From positions 54,316,255 through 54,380,254 of the forward strand of contig NC_134576.1 in NCBI RefSeq assembly GCF_050947875.1: DNA of 64,000 nt. The letters are read 5' to 3'. Each line of letters starts with the position of its first letter. Position 1 is the first letter of the stretch. Positions 43,690 through 55,011 of the stretch are shown piece after piece. The DNA is from Dermacentor variabilis. Taxonomy: Eukaryota; Arthropoda; Arachnida; Ixodida; Ixodidae. The translations under genes were made by a program, and so were the position numbers. The notes beneath the pieces are model-generated. The model had not been told where the DNA came from. It saw nothing but the letters and a program-made list of their open reading frames with translations, and did no database searches.

Positions 43690-46394
43690 GTGAGCCAGAC
43701 GGAGTTATCCTCGTTTTCTTACAGCAACTCCGAGATTAGGTTTTTTGAGCTTCCCGCTGCTTTGTTATCGCTCAAATTCTGCGTCGACATAACATCGTTT
43801 TATCGCGTAGGGTTTGATAAAACAGTTCGTATCTCAATCTGCCTGGTTAGATTGGAAAAAAAATAATACGCCACCGGCGCCTTGCCCTTTAGCAGACACC
43901 AGCTGCTGCGTAGACGTGGATTTGATTTTACAGTTGGTCAGCAACTGAAGTCGATCGTTTTATCGAACAATGCGGAGCGAAAAATTGCAATCTCCGTGTG
44001 AAAGCTGAGCAGAAATGTAGCAGCAGTAAACGTTAAATCAGGTTTTAAGCATCTGGAATAGAAACGCAGGTGTATTTGTGGCATTTTGATCCCATGCATT
44101 TCGCCCGGCCTTTTTTTTTTTTTTATTGCATTCTGCTTCTTCGTTGACAACTACCCGCTTAAGGGTTGCCTGGCCTTGCGATACACAGCCTGCGAAGATG
44201 GGCGGGAATCAGCGGCTTGGGATAAAAATTGAACGAGCACGGCCGTCCCAAATCGGTCCTATCGCGAGCGCCCAGAATATGGCGCGTTCCTGCACATGAC
44301 GAAAAAGTGTCGCTCATTTCTAAATTATTTTTATCTCATTCATGTGCGCAACATTCCTGTTGAAAAGCCCGCATGCCTCACTAGGACATGAACGAGTTCC
44401 ATGTCATGGCGTAGGTCCCCGTGTATTCTGTATTGTCCTACAGGATCACTTAAGATTACGGCGTATGGAGCTTCTGCTTCTGAGATATTTTCTTTTTTTT
44501 TTCTGATGTTGTAGACAGCATATGAATCTAGCGTAGCCAGCTGTTTCCAGACGCTCAAACGTAGCCGATATGCGCGCTGCCTGGAGACCAAAATGAGTAA
44601 AATGCCGACAAAAGGAGGACTAAATTGCTTGACGAATGAAAATGGGCACCGTGTTGCGTTTTGCATTCGTATCGGCCACAGGGGTGGCAGCTGACTGCAG
44701 TACTGATGACGCTTTGCTCTGAGACTCCCTTTCAGTTGCACAAACTGATCGCGATACTTCTCCGGCAAAAAACGACGTGCCAAAAATATCGTTCTCGTGA
44801 CTAGCGCAACGATGTACCGGTTACAACGTTTACGGTCGCCAAGGCTTACGCGACAAGAACAGGAAGTGCACGATTAAGGAAGTGCGACGAAGGGTCTGTT
44901 ATTTATTTCTGTCTGCGAAAAGTGCACGAACCCGTGCGATAGGCTTTTCTTTTTCGTTTATTTTGTCGGATGCATGCTCACAACTTGAAACTTTCGGAGA
45001 CTTACTTCCCTCGTTAGGCCATGTTATATTATATTGAAATTGCACGATTAAGTTTTTATATGGGAGACATGCGGCGCTGGTGGATGATTTTTTTTTTCTA
45101 TAGAAGTGTCAAAGAACATTTTAGACCATTGTAGGCACTTTTACGTATTCTGCGCGCTTTCTTTGCGGCTTGGAAAAAAATTATGTAGCACCTATTGCGC
45201 AACAGAAAGCAGGATCGGGAGTTTTTCACGATGGTTTCCAATTTTCTCATTGAGACCTCTTCTCTGAATATATCATTTGAGAAATTCATTCATCAATAAT
45301 AACTAATTATGCGATAAGGCGAAATACAAATAATTGTCTGATTTACTTGCTCCAAGCGACGGCAAACAACGTTATACTGGTTCTGTCCAGCTACGTAGCA
45401 CTTGCATGTTTCTGAAATTTAGGCACAAGTTACATACACCCGGTATGCAGGGTTTCGCGCCGATTTGCTCATTATTCCGTGTACATTTAAGCCGTTTGCC
45501 TCAAATAATTTGTCGTATATGCACTGTCTATTAACTTTATTTTGCATTTCCTTTGACAGTCAATTCTGTTTGACTCGGAAATTTGCTGATACTTGCTGTA
45601 TGCCTTGTACAGGGGCCCCGAATCTCTTTTCCAAGCGAGAATGTTTCCGCTTTTTGTTCGGGCCTTCCTCCATTCTTAAGGAAAATAAATTGAAAAGTTT
45701 AATCGAAATTGAAATTTACGTCGGTACAATGTTAATTAAATGGTACTTTCATGTGAGCGTAATGGACGAGGAGATGAGTCCGCATGTTGAGCCTGGGACG
45801 CCTACAGATAGATATGAAGCCTCGTTCCATACAGCACAAGTCATCGCAACGTTTATGAGCAAGCGAGATTGTGCGTGTAACGCTGTCACGCACATGAGCG
45901 ACAGCGTTAGTGCGCGTGAGAGTGTATGTACGCGAGCGGTAAATGGAAGAACGCTCGCGTACTCGGATTTAACTGTGCGGTAAAGAACTATATGCAGGTG
46001 GCGGAAGCTCACCCGGAGTCCCCCACTGTGGCCTGTCTCACGTAAAGCCGGGGTTTCTCCGGTGTGCTTGACTCCATAATTTGATTTCATTTGGTTACGA
46101 GCTTCCGCGGCGCCAGGTTTTCTTCCAGCAGCGATATAGTATATGAAACTCCGTGTCCAGCAGTAGCCGCAGCTGCAGTTACAGGGCGTGGCGCACTAGG
46201 CATGTGCGCCCCCCGCCCCCCCACTCCACGCATCGAAATTTCTGTGGTATATATGCGGTCTTTCCAGCTCTGCTCCTACCTTGCCCCCTCCCCGAAGCCT
46301 TGAAAATATTTATGCCTACGCCAATGCCCGGCTGTGTCTGAACGCGGCAGTAGCTCCCGTCTGGACCGCTGAGCCTTGGTAGACGGCATCAGAC

Positions 46395-46745
46395 AGTTTT
46401 AGCAGAGCGCTTGCTTGCGCTCCGCTCCGCACATGTTTCACGCGCACCGGTGGCTGCATAGAATGCATTGATTTCGCTTATCTAACAAGCGCGTCTCCCA
46501 GAGACGTCGCTGACGTGCTCTAAGCTTGGCGGTAAAACGATTACGAAAGCAACTACACGCTCCCTGACGCACCGCTAAATCAGGTTCCTAGCGGAACGGG
46601 GTCAGCGTCCCACGTTCCGCTGCCGCTGTGTGTGCTGTGCGCACGCGCGTCAGAGTTCCCGGTAGCGTTTTGCTGAGCGGCTGCGTGCCAATTGTAGTGA
46701 TAGGCCGGTCTGAGCGGAGCAGACCGTAAACGCTCTGCTAAAACT
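46395..46745. mobile_element. 351-bp MITE with 15-bp inverted ends, only in copy B
   Basis: Ends AGTTTTAGCAGAGCG and CGCTCTGCTAAAACT are perfect inverted repeats; similarity continues inward through CTCCGCTC. Copy A has no such sequence at the equivalent point (about 10385-10392). GC-rich, non-coding. It sits in the CpG-rich block upstream of regucalcin B. Confidence 0.85.
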
Positions 46746-47013
46746 CTCTATTATCACGAGCGTGTTTTCCTTTTAGAGCGCCAGCTCATGGCGCACGTTC
46801 CCGCTTCGAACGTCGGTGCTCCCGGCATAACCGAGCGAACGAGCACAGCGCATGACGAGAGCGAACGCGGAGCGCAGCGGGAAATGAAAAAAAAAAAAAG
46901 TGGCGAGAGAGAAGAGCTGCGAGGAGGAAAGCGGAAAGGAGGGTGCAGCGGGACCACGAGGTGGAAAGCGGAGGAGGTGATGGCGAAAGCGTGAGAAGCG
47001 TAGTGCCGCGAAC

Positions 47014-47029
47014 GGGGGGGGGGGGGGGC
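47014..47029 (+). repeat. Poly-G tract
   Basis: About sixteen G within the CpG-rich block; copy A has only a short run here (near 10650). Confidence 0.85.
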
Positions 47030-47368
47030 GGTGTTGCGGCGATGGCTACGAGATGGCGCCTGATTAGCGCGCGCCGGTCTGGTTCTGTCGGTGACGGCTT
47101 CTGTGGATCGCGCCCGCGCGTACACGCGCTGGCCCCACGCACTGCCTCTCGCGATTTGCACGTTGGCGAGGCAGTCGCGGCGCACTTCGCTCCGTTTGCA
47201 ACGTGCCGCACGAGACCGGCTGCACGCGCCAGCCAATGCATCGCGGAACGAAAACACGTATAGAGCTGCGCTCAAATTTCGCATTAGGGAGTATCGTAAT
47301 CGTCTTTCAGTATTTATGTTCTTTTACTTTTTTCGTGAAAGAGAACTTTTTTTAAGATGACCTGTGGT

Positions 47369-49890
47369 GGATAGCATCATTTTAGTCCATGAGCTGTATC
47401 GCTCAAAGATGCGGACGTTACTTGTAATTGAATAAATAAAAAAAATTGTTAATTTTGTTTAGTTACTTCTTTTACGGCACGTATGGCAATTTACGAAGTG
47501 CAGCCGGTGAGTTCTCAAGGCCCGTGCGCTAGAAATTAATCTTCAGGTTAGCACCAGTCTCGAGATAATAATTCTCAAAGAGGGCGACGAAGTGCATTAG
47601 CGGCACCGTCAATTTCGTGCTCTGATGCACAAAACTACCTTGTACGCATAAACGAAATGCATAAAAGGAGAAGTGCATTTTTACCGCAAGTTTGGCGGCG
47701 CATACCTCGTAATCCGCGCAATCCCCAGGATTCGTTCTAAGTCGATGTGAGCGGTAAACTCACGGAATAAAATTTCGTAAATTGAAATACGAGGTGTAAA
47801 GCAATTAGCAAGAAACTCTCACCAGCGAAAATCTGTTAATTATTCGATTAAGCTTTTTTGTTTTTTGTTTCTACAGGAAGTAATGCCCGTTACGGCCTCC
47901 TCGAGTAGTGCTTTTCAAGGATACGGGCAATTTATATTAAAAAAAAAGCTGAGTAGTTTGAAAAAAAATCGCCCTACCATGCTTCCACGCTCGATACATG
48001 CTCCACCCGCGGGCGAAAGGCGAACGCTATCTGGAGCATGGAAAGTCCCGCATTGCGATAGGCAGCGTTCCTATAGAAGATAACGCGGCTTGGCTTTTCA
48101 CTTCGGAAACTCTCTCTGCCTAACGCTGGCGCTCAAGTGGCTCACTGCGAGTGGTGGGCGCGTGGAGATAAACGTTGGAAGAACGTCTCACAGTGGTAAG
48201 CACACGCTCCGCTTCGGACGCGCAGCTCCTGAAAAAAAAAAAAAAAAAGCTCATTTCTCGAGGAGCGCGGATCACATGCACGGAACGCGTGGAACGTGAG
48301 CAGCGAGAATGTGCATATTTACCGCTTTCATACTTTAATGAATATATGCCTTTTTTTCTGAGAGATTTATCATTCGTTCGTGATTTCGCTTTTTTTTTTT
48401 TGCTTATTTCAGTCATACTACGGAGCAAAAGATAACGCAGGCGGGATGATAAACATACGGAGAACTTGTTTCGTTGTATCGTGCAGCAAGCAACATGGGC
48501 TGTTGTAGAGTGACGCAGAAATCGTGCACCTATGAAACAAAAACAAACACCGAACACGACAACAGAATCGACCGCGACACGAACAGAAAAAAAATATGTG
48601 TTAAGGAATCAAAGTACAATGTGGACAGTTAAGAAAGCCCAAGAAATTACGTGTATGCGATTTAAATATCAATGAGTGAACCAACCACGCATCCGAATGC
48701 ATTCGCGGAATCAAATGTTGAGACGTCAGCCAGTAACTATACTCAGTGAGTGTGCGTGGAAAATACGAGAAGACAAACATTTAGGTGTTCTTGGTTGCTT
48801 GGGGGCTTGAGTGATTATTATTATTTCAGTATTCTTTAGTTTTTTTTTTTTTTGCGTACAATGCGGAGAAATAAAGTAGCCGAGCCACTGCTTGCACCGA
48901 TTTTTTCACTACAACCGATTTATAACAGAACATATATCCTGCGGATAAATATCTCACTTAAGTCTTGTCACCTTGTTTACGCGAACAGACTCTACCTGCA
49001 CGACAAACTACATAGTGATGCTAGCTAATAAAAGAAAATCACCAATTAACTTTGTAATTGAACGCCTGTGAGAACATGTCCCAATTAAAGAATTGAATCC
49101 ACGAAGTAATGAAGTCATATCCACCTACCCAGAGGTTCAAGAAATACGTTGTCAAACGTGTCGCAACATCTATTGACGTTGCAACCGACCCTCGTCATCA
49201 ATACATATAACGTGGGTTCGTATGCCACATGCGGCCAATTTTCTTCCACTTCCATAGCCCTTCATTTATTATTTCTACATTTCAATTAAAACAGGTATAT
49301 CACCTTGTGATTTCTTTAGTCTCATTGTCTGTACGTTGGCTTCATATGATTTTGATATGTGACCTTCGCAGCAGTTCTATTGGCGAAAGGATCTACCTTT
49401 CTTTTCTTTCTTTTTTTTTTTTTTGCATTGGCCACTTCCTGGGCTCCTGCTCGCACGGGACTCATTGTTTTCCCCCCTTCGAGCGATAAGTTGATCGGCC
49501 ACGGCATTTTGAACATCCGGCCTGCGCCCGGCTTGTTTTCTTTCGAGTAAAAGGTTATCGGTCACAGTATTTCGAGAAGTCACGCACGCGCAGACACTGG
49601 CAACTTCCTGAGTGCATCTGAACTATAGAACTTGCCGCCACCCTGGACAACGACAAACGCTCCCTTCGCGAACTTTGCGACTCGTGGTATGCCGGCGCGC
49701 TCGTTACTTCGGCAGCAGCTGCGGCGGGCCGAGAGGACGTGCCTACAATTCTTCGCATTCGCCACTTTCCAGGTTGGGGAAATTTCGCCGTTACATTAAC
49801 AGCTCTGTTTCTCTGTGTCAACCTCTTGCTGCCCTGCTGCTGCCAGTGTGAGATCCTTACTTTTTAGCGTGTGTTATTTTTTTTTTCAGT
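47369..49890. other. Copy-B-specific segment, no gene seen
   Basis: Has no counterpart in copy A, which holds a LINE remnant instead. Several A and T homopolymers (48230-48247, 48839-48852, 49409-49424). No convincing coding sequence. Confidence 0.5.
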
Positions 49891-49894
49891 CTTA

Positions 49895-50380
49895 AGCACA
49901 TGCTCGCACGGTTTCGTTCGAGCATGCCTCGTGACAGCGAAAGCGCTTGTCTTGCCACGAGGGGTTGCCCGAGACAGGTCACCTGTCGTGCATTCAGTGT
50001 AAGCATCCGTACCACAGAGCGAAGTGCTCGGGTGTTAATTTGGCCCCGTTTAGGGCTACATGGAGATGTCAGACGCGCGCAAGCACCGCTAGACGGAGCG
50101 ATGGAATTCTTAAGCACATGCTCGCACGGTTTCGTTCGCTTGACAAGGATACAAATGCCTAACTAAGCGAGCAGAGGTGATTGAAAGGAAGTATGACGCT
50201 GAGGACGTGACGCAACGTCGTTAGGTAGTAAATGAACTGGAGTGGCGAAATAGACGCCAAGATCTACATACACGGACTGCCAAAATCGGATAGGGAAGAC
50301 CTCCTAGAATGAGTAAATGAGGTCGTACGGCAAATTAAGGTACCTGCATTAGCCGCTTAGTCAATCATGGCATTGCGCAT
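49895..50380 (+). pseudogene. LINE ORF1-like remnant with PHD-type finger
   Basis: One frame reads LSCIQCKHPYHRAKCSGV, a Cys-x2-Cys...His-x4-Cys arrangement as in PHD fingers of some LINE ORF1 proteins. About 250 nt on, another frame gives KIYIHGLPKSDREDLLE and VNEVVRQIKVPALAA, like the RNA-binding part of such proteins. A 25-30-nt stretch is repeated at about 49891-49920 and 50109-50138. Frames are broken by stops. Confidence 0.5.
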
Positions 50381-50765
50381 GATATCAGGAAAAAAGCCCT
50401 GTAGTTACTGTCCGCTTCTTGCGGCAGTCTTTGACCGAGGCTGTTGGCTTTCCGCGAGCACTGCTCCCGAGTCCTAGTTGAATTCTGTGTTTATCAGAGA
50501 AAATTTCACTCAGTCTAGTGAAGAACGGCTCTTGCCAGCTAAACGATGAGCCAGAGGAAAGCACTACACATATGTGTAGTACAATAACGGAAAAATTCTT
50601 CTGCGAAAACATGGCCAGCCTATTGTGGCCATAAGAAACCGGGTGAACTAGAAAGTATTTGAATGCAGTGGTCCGCAATTTTAAGAGCCTTCTTCATCAG
50701 AATGCGCAGCTTTGGCGGCATAAGCCCATCTGGCCTGCATCCGCTTTCTGCGCAGTTTTCCTCGG

Positions 50766-51735
50766 CTCTCACACGCCGCATTTGAACACGCAATCATCTC
50801 GGGGAGAGTATAATGAATTTAGCACTCTTTGAGAATCCTTCAACTTTCAGTTGCCATTTTGAATGATGACTGAAACGTGGTACTGTGATGACACGGAAAT
50901 CATACATCTTGATGATTACAAATATTTTTTTTTCCCCAGGAAGAACAAGCGAGGTGGCAGAACATGTCTGTGTTTGAGCTTAAGTCGCAACTGTGCGTAT
51001 ATTTATGAACTGTCAATATTGAATGAAAATCACGAAGTCGTTCCCATAAAATGTAAAAAAAAATTCTATAGGTTTGCTACAGACCTCTCGACGCCATTTG
51101 AGCCGTGTTCTTTACATTTCTGGACAATCTTTTTTTCCTTTGTCAACCCGTAAACCGTAGTACTTGGAGGTGGCCTAAACACTGATATGCTCTCGAGCAA
51201 TTCCAAAAAGAATACGTCCGTTTTGCTCGAATCGCACACGATGTCTGCCGTTATGCCTGCGCCTACGCACATTACCGTAACTTGTGCGTCCATAATCGAT
51301 CTATATTTATTACAAATAAGACACATGACTGTGTACAGGCTGGCACGATTATAGTAGCTATTAGTGATCCCTCACCTACAGGTTTCGTTGCTGACAGGCA
51401 TTTGAAGTCACTTAAAGAATGAGTGCCAGACATTATCGTTCGACATATTTCTGCATGAAGACTTGTATCCAGGAGCTCAAAGAGCATCAACAAAGTGAGA
51501 CGAGGTATTATCCTCCGCAGCACCTAACGAAGCCTATAATTTGTTCATAGATACATTCTGTTCCCTATATCACAAACAGTTCCTATACAAAACATGAAGC
51601 ACCATAACCAAAAAGTCCGCGAGAAACAGGGATGAAGCCGGAACTGCTAAGCATGGCACGTAGTAAAGAGAAACTTTACTATGGTGTTCCTGAAAAATCG
51701 AGATCCTGATGCACTGAGAGAACTTAAACAAAGCT
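50766..51735. repeat. Segmental duplication, block B2
   Basis: Counterpart of 13319-14260; non-coding. Confidence 0.75.
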
Positions 51736-51929
51736 TAAAGCACACTCAGTGTAACTATACTTTGCATATTTGTTTGACAGCGCAGTAGACTCGAAACGCG
51801 CATGCACGGAAGAAGCTTAATTCTATACTGTCTCGTAGAGACATGAATTTCACTGTCGAGGAGGTGACGCTCGCCGACGAAACCTGCAATGGAAAAGCAC
51901 CAGCTGATAAGTTCGATCAGTAAACCACA

Positions 51930-52960
51930 CTTCCCTGGTGGACAATAGTCACCAGGGCGATGCTGTGCGCTATTTACCGCCACCACTTGTGCAGTCGAGC
52001 GACTTTACTCCGACAAAGGGAACTGAAGTACGTAATGCGTCCGACATGCCAAGAATGAGCGAGTCGGAAGATATCGAAGGCATTAAACTACAACCAGTTC
52101 GCTCTGTTCTTGACCTCATCATTCCATATTTAACATACATTTATAACCTTCTCTTCGGTCGCCTCAAAAAATGCGAGGGTGACTGTTATACATAAAGGGC
52201 AGCTATAAAAACACGTTAGTGAACTACAGACCCGTATCAATTTTGCCAACACATTCAGAACCATTGGAAAAAAGAAATGACTGCTAGACGAATGTCTAAC
52301 TTCTGGAATGGCGATTCTGTTAAACCGCATCGCAGTATGGTTTCAGGTCTCGTAGATCCGCGGAAACCGCACTATTATATCAAAAATAATTATTATTTAG
52401 CGACATTGCACAAAAAGAAACTACCATCAGGCATATACTTGTAGACCTTGCATGGTATTTGACAGGATTAATAATGAAACATTGCAAGAGAAATTTTGTT
52501 ACTGTGGAACCCATTGCAATGCCTAAGATTTATTAAAATTCACCTAGCCAAGCATCACCGATATGTATATATTGGAAAAGCACTGTCTTCATCAAAACGA
52601 CTTTATCATGGTAGAGCACGGGGAAGTATTCTAGGCAAAAGCACTGTCTTCATCAAAACGACTTTATCATGGTAGAGCACGGGGAAGTATTCTAGGCCCC
52701 CTGTTATTTATAACTTATGATAATGACATCGTAAGACTTGACAACACTATTCAGTACGTTATCTACGTGCATGATACTAGCTGATTCTTTATTAATACAC
52801 ATGGAAATCCCCTTGCACAAACTGCCACAGTAGGTTTAGGAAAACTACACACCTGGTCAATTAACATTTGCTTACTGATCAACTCATCTAAAACCCAGGC
52901 GCTGGCCAATTAAAAGCTGCTAACTAATCTAAAACCCAGGCGGTGCTTTTCAGGTCCCAA
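51930..52960 (+). pseudogene. Degraded CR1-like LINE reverse transcriptase
   Basis: Broken plus-strand frames give a LDLIIPYLTYIYNLLF-like stretch, a TDPYQF relic of the YRPIS motif, then RGSILGPLLFITYDNDI (the PQGS...LGPLLF motif) near 52680 and SKTQALAN near 52890. Stops and frameshifts are frequent. Copy A has only a small inverted piece of it (15261-15330). Confidence 0.65.
52576..52697 (+). repeat. 61-bp perfect tandem duplication
   Basis: Units 52576-52636 and 52637-52697 appear identical, each starting AAAAGCACTG and ending TTCTAGGC. It lies within the decayed LINE RT. Confidence 0.92.
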
Positions 52961-53099
52961 CGGACACGTACCGCATCTCCTTCGTTGGTGCTCATTAATA
53001 TTGAAATTATTTTTCTCCTCTTTTCCTAAAATGTTCCGCGAGTTCTGCGAGTACATGTTAGGATGACCATTGCGTAAACTTCCAAGTTAGCCAAAGTCA

Positions 53100-53285
53100 A
53101 ATTCCGATAGGCACGCCTTCACGGGATCAGATCCCGCCGCATTTCGATGGGGGCGAAATGCAAAAACGCACGTGTACCGGGCATGCACCTCGTGCGCATT
53201 AAAGAAGCCCTGATGGTCTAAATGAATTCCGAGCCCCCACGGCGTGTCTTCGTAATCATATCGCGGTTTCGTCACCTAAAGCCCG
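53100..53285 (+). mobile_element. 5'-truncated SINE
   Basis: Starts at the B-box region (GGATCAGATCCC), then GATGGGGGCGAAA, GTGCGCATTAAAG, GATGGTCTAAATG and a closing CACCTAAAGCCC; the same body and tail as the SINE at 35256-35468. Confidence 0.7.
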
Positions 53286-54681
53286 GAATTTCTATTTTCC
53301 CACATGGCAATCCGTCTTCAGCTGCAAACTCGTGTACCAAATATTTGTCCTCTTGAGATGCTTCAAGTGAGGCAATTTACGTAACTTCGATATTGACTTT
53401 GGTACAAAACTACATATCTATAAACTCCTCGTTTCAGGTTTATTTTATGCATTATGATTTTCGGCAATTTTTGCAAGGTTGATGTCGTAAAACAAATTTT
53501 ATCTTGCTAGAACCGGCATATTTCGCGTTTCGCTCTCAGAAAACCAATTCAAGTTAGCTCAGCCACTGCGTTGTGAGAACGTGCCTGCTTTTTAGATGTA
53601 TTTAAATTGGGCATTCGAGGTCTTTCAGGCTCAGTATAGATGTAGGCTTAACTGCTACATCATACGTGATGGAGATGCAATCCCACACCTGTAACACACT
53701 TTCAAATACTTGACGTCACAGTGAAATATCAGCGCTAACGATTCCGCGCGAAAGAAAAAAGGTAAAGTTTTGATTTCGCGTTCTCGCCTAGTAATAAACG
53801 TCTCTGCACAAAATTAATGAAATTATTATTTTGTAATTATTAATATTCATGTAAGCATACACAAACATCACACAGAGCAACAAAAGCGGGCTAGCAGTTG
53901 TCTTCTAACAGGAAACCACGCCTACCCGATCGCAGAGGAGGAAGAAGAGGAGATAAAGCAAAAAAAGAAAAAGAAGGGGGGTGGCATCAACGCATCACAC
54001 AGTCACACGCAGAGTACTAGCATTATCGACTAGAGTTTATATCGGTGGTTGACAACTATTAAAGTGGATATTTGTGAACCTCATATCAAATTGACGCACG
54101 ACCCTAGGAAACGAGATATCATTAAGCGTAGTTCGACCCAGATTAAGTTGTTGAAAGTTGCTGGCCAGCACACAATCACATCTGGGGAACGTTGGGCACT
54201 CTGTCGAAGGAACAATTTGTCGCGTTAAATTGATTCAATCCTTCTCTCCAGTGTCTCATATAAGCGTCTTCGTCACACTCTGCTGCGATGACTGATGAGG
54301 TCGCGGCCTTCCGAAATGATGTAGTGAAATTGGCCAGCCGTCATGACTGGTTAGCCCAGTCGCAAGCGGTCGTCCCTGTACGCCATAATGGGAGCACTCG
54401 CAAAAATAAAAGTGTTCGATGTTTTTGTGTGTATGTGTGTGTGTGTGGGGGGGGGGGGACCGCAGGCGCCATACAGTTTCAGTGGCCATCGCAGCGTCAC
54501 GTCAACTTATGAACCGCAACGGGGGCGTTAACTGCAACTGGGGATTACGTGCGCATACGCGTACGTTCGATGCGCTCGTATTAGTGAAACGTCCTCTAAA
54601 GTGCAGTGAAACACCACGCGGGTCTCGCTCGATCTCCACGCTCGTTCACCGTTGCTGCCGCTATCGATACCGCTATCGCGG

Positions 54682-54723
54682 CTAAAAGTGCGGCGCTGGT
54701 CTGCGCAGGCCTTTCCCTACAGT
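54682..54723 (+). promoter_or_regulatory. Possible regucalcin B core promoter, weakened TATA
   Basis: CTAAAAG at 54682-54688 stands where copy A has ATAAAAG; ACAGT at 54719-54723 is kept with the same spacing. The 5' leader here has about 28 extra bases (near 54778-54806). Confidence 0.35.
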
Positions 54724-54854
54724 CCTCTCACCGTGTGCTGTCTCCCACCTTATCGATTCACGGTATCTCGCCCCGCAGGTGCGCCGACCCGCTTCTCTGA
54801 CGAGAGACTCCCAGTAGCAGGTGGACATCGTCCGGACGTGTTCGAGCCTGAGCG

Positions 54855-55011
54855 ATGAAGGTGGAAGTGGCCAGCAAGCGCAAGAACATCCTGGGCGAGG
54901 GCCCTCACTGGGACGAGCGGAGCGGGACGCTTCTCTTCGACGATGCCCGCGGTCCCGAGGTCGTCCGCTACGATCCGCAGTCCAAGACCGAGACGGAGAT
55001 CCTCAAGCTCG
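54855..55011 (+). CDS. Regucalcin B exon 1
   Basis: 157 nt with the same ATG context (GAGCG before ATG) and the same GTGGGG donor as copy A. Four of the seven known A/B amino-acid differences fall in this exon. Confidence 0.9.

Larger units (their letters stand above)
43210..47368. repeat. Segmental duplication, upstream block B
   Basis: Counterpart of about 7172-10983. No coding conservation. Differences include the 351-bp insertion at 46395-46745 and a longer poly-G run near 47014-47030. Confidence 0.85.
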
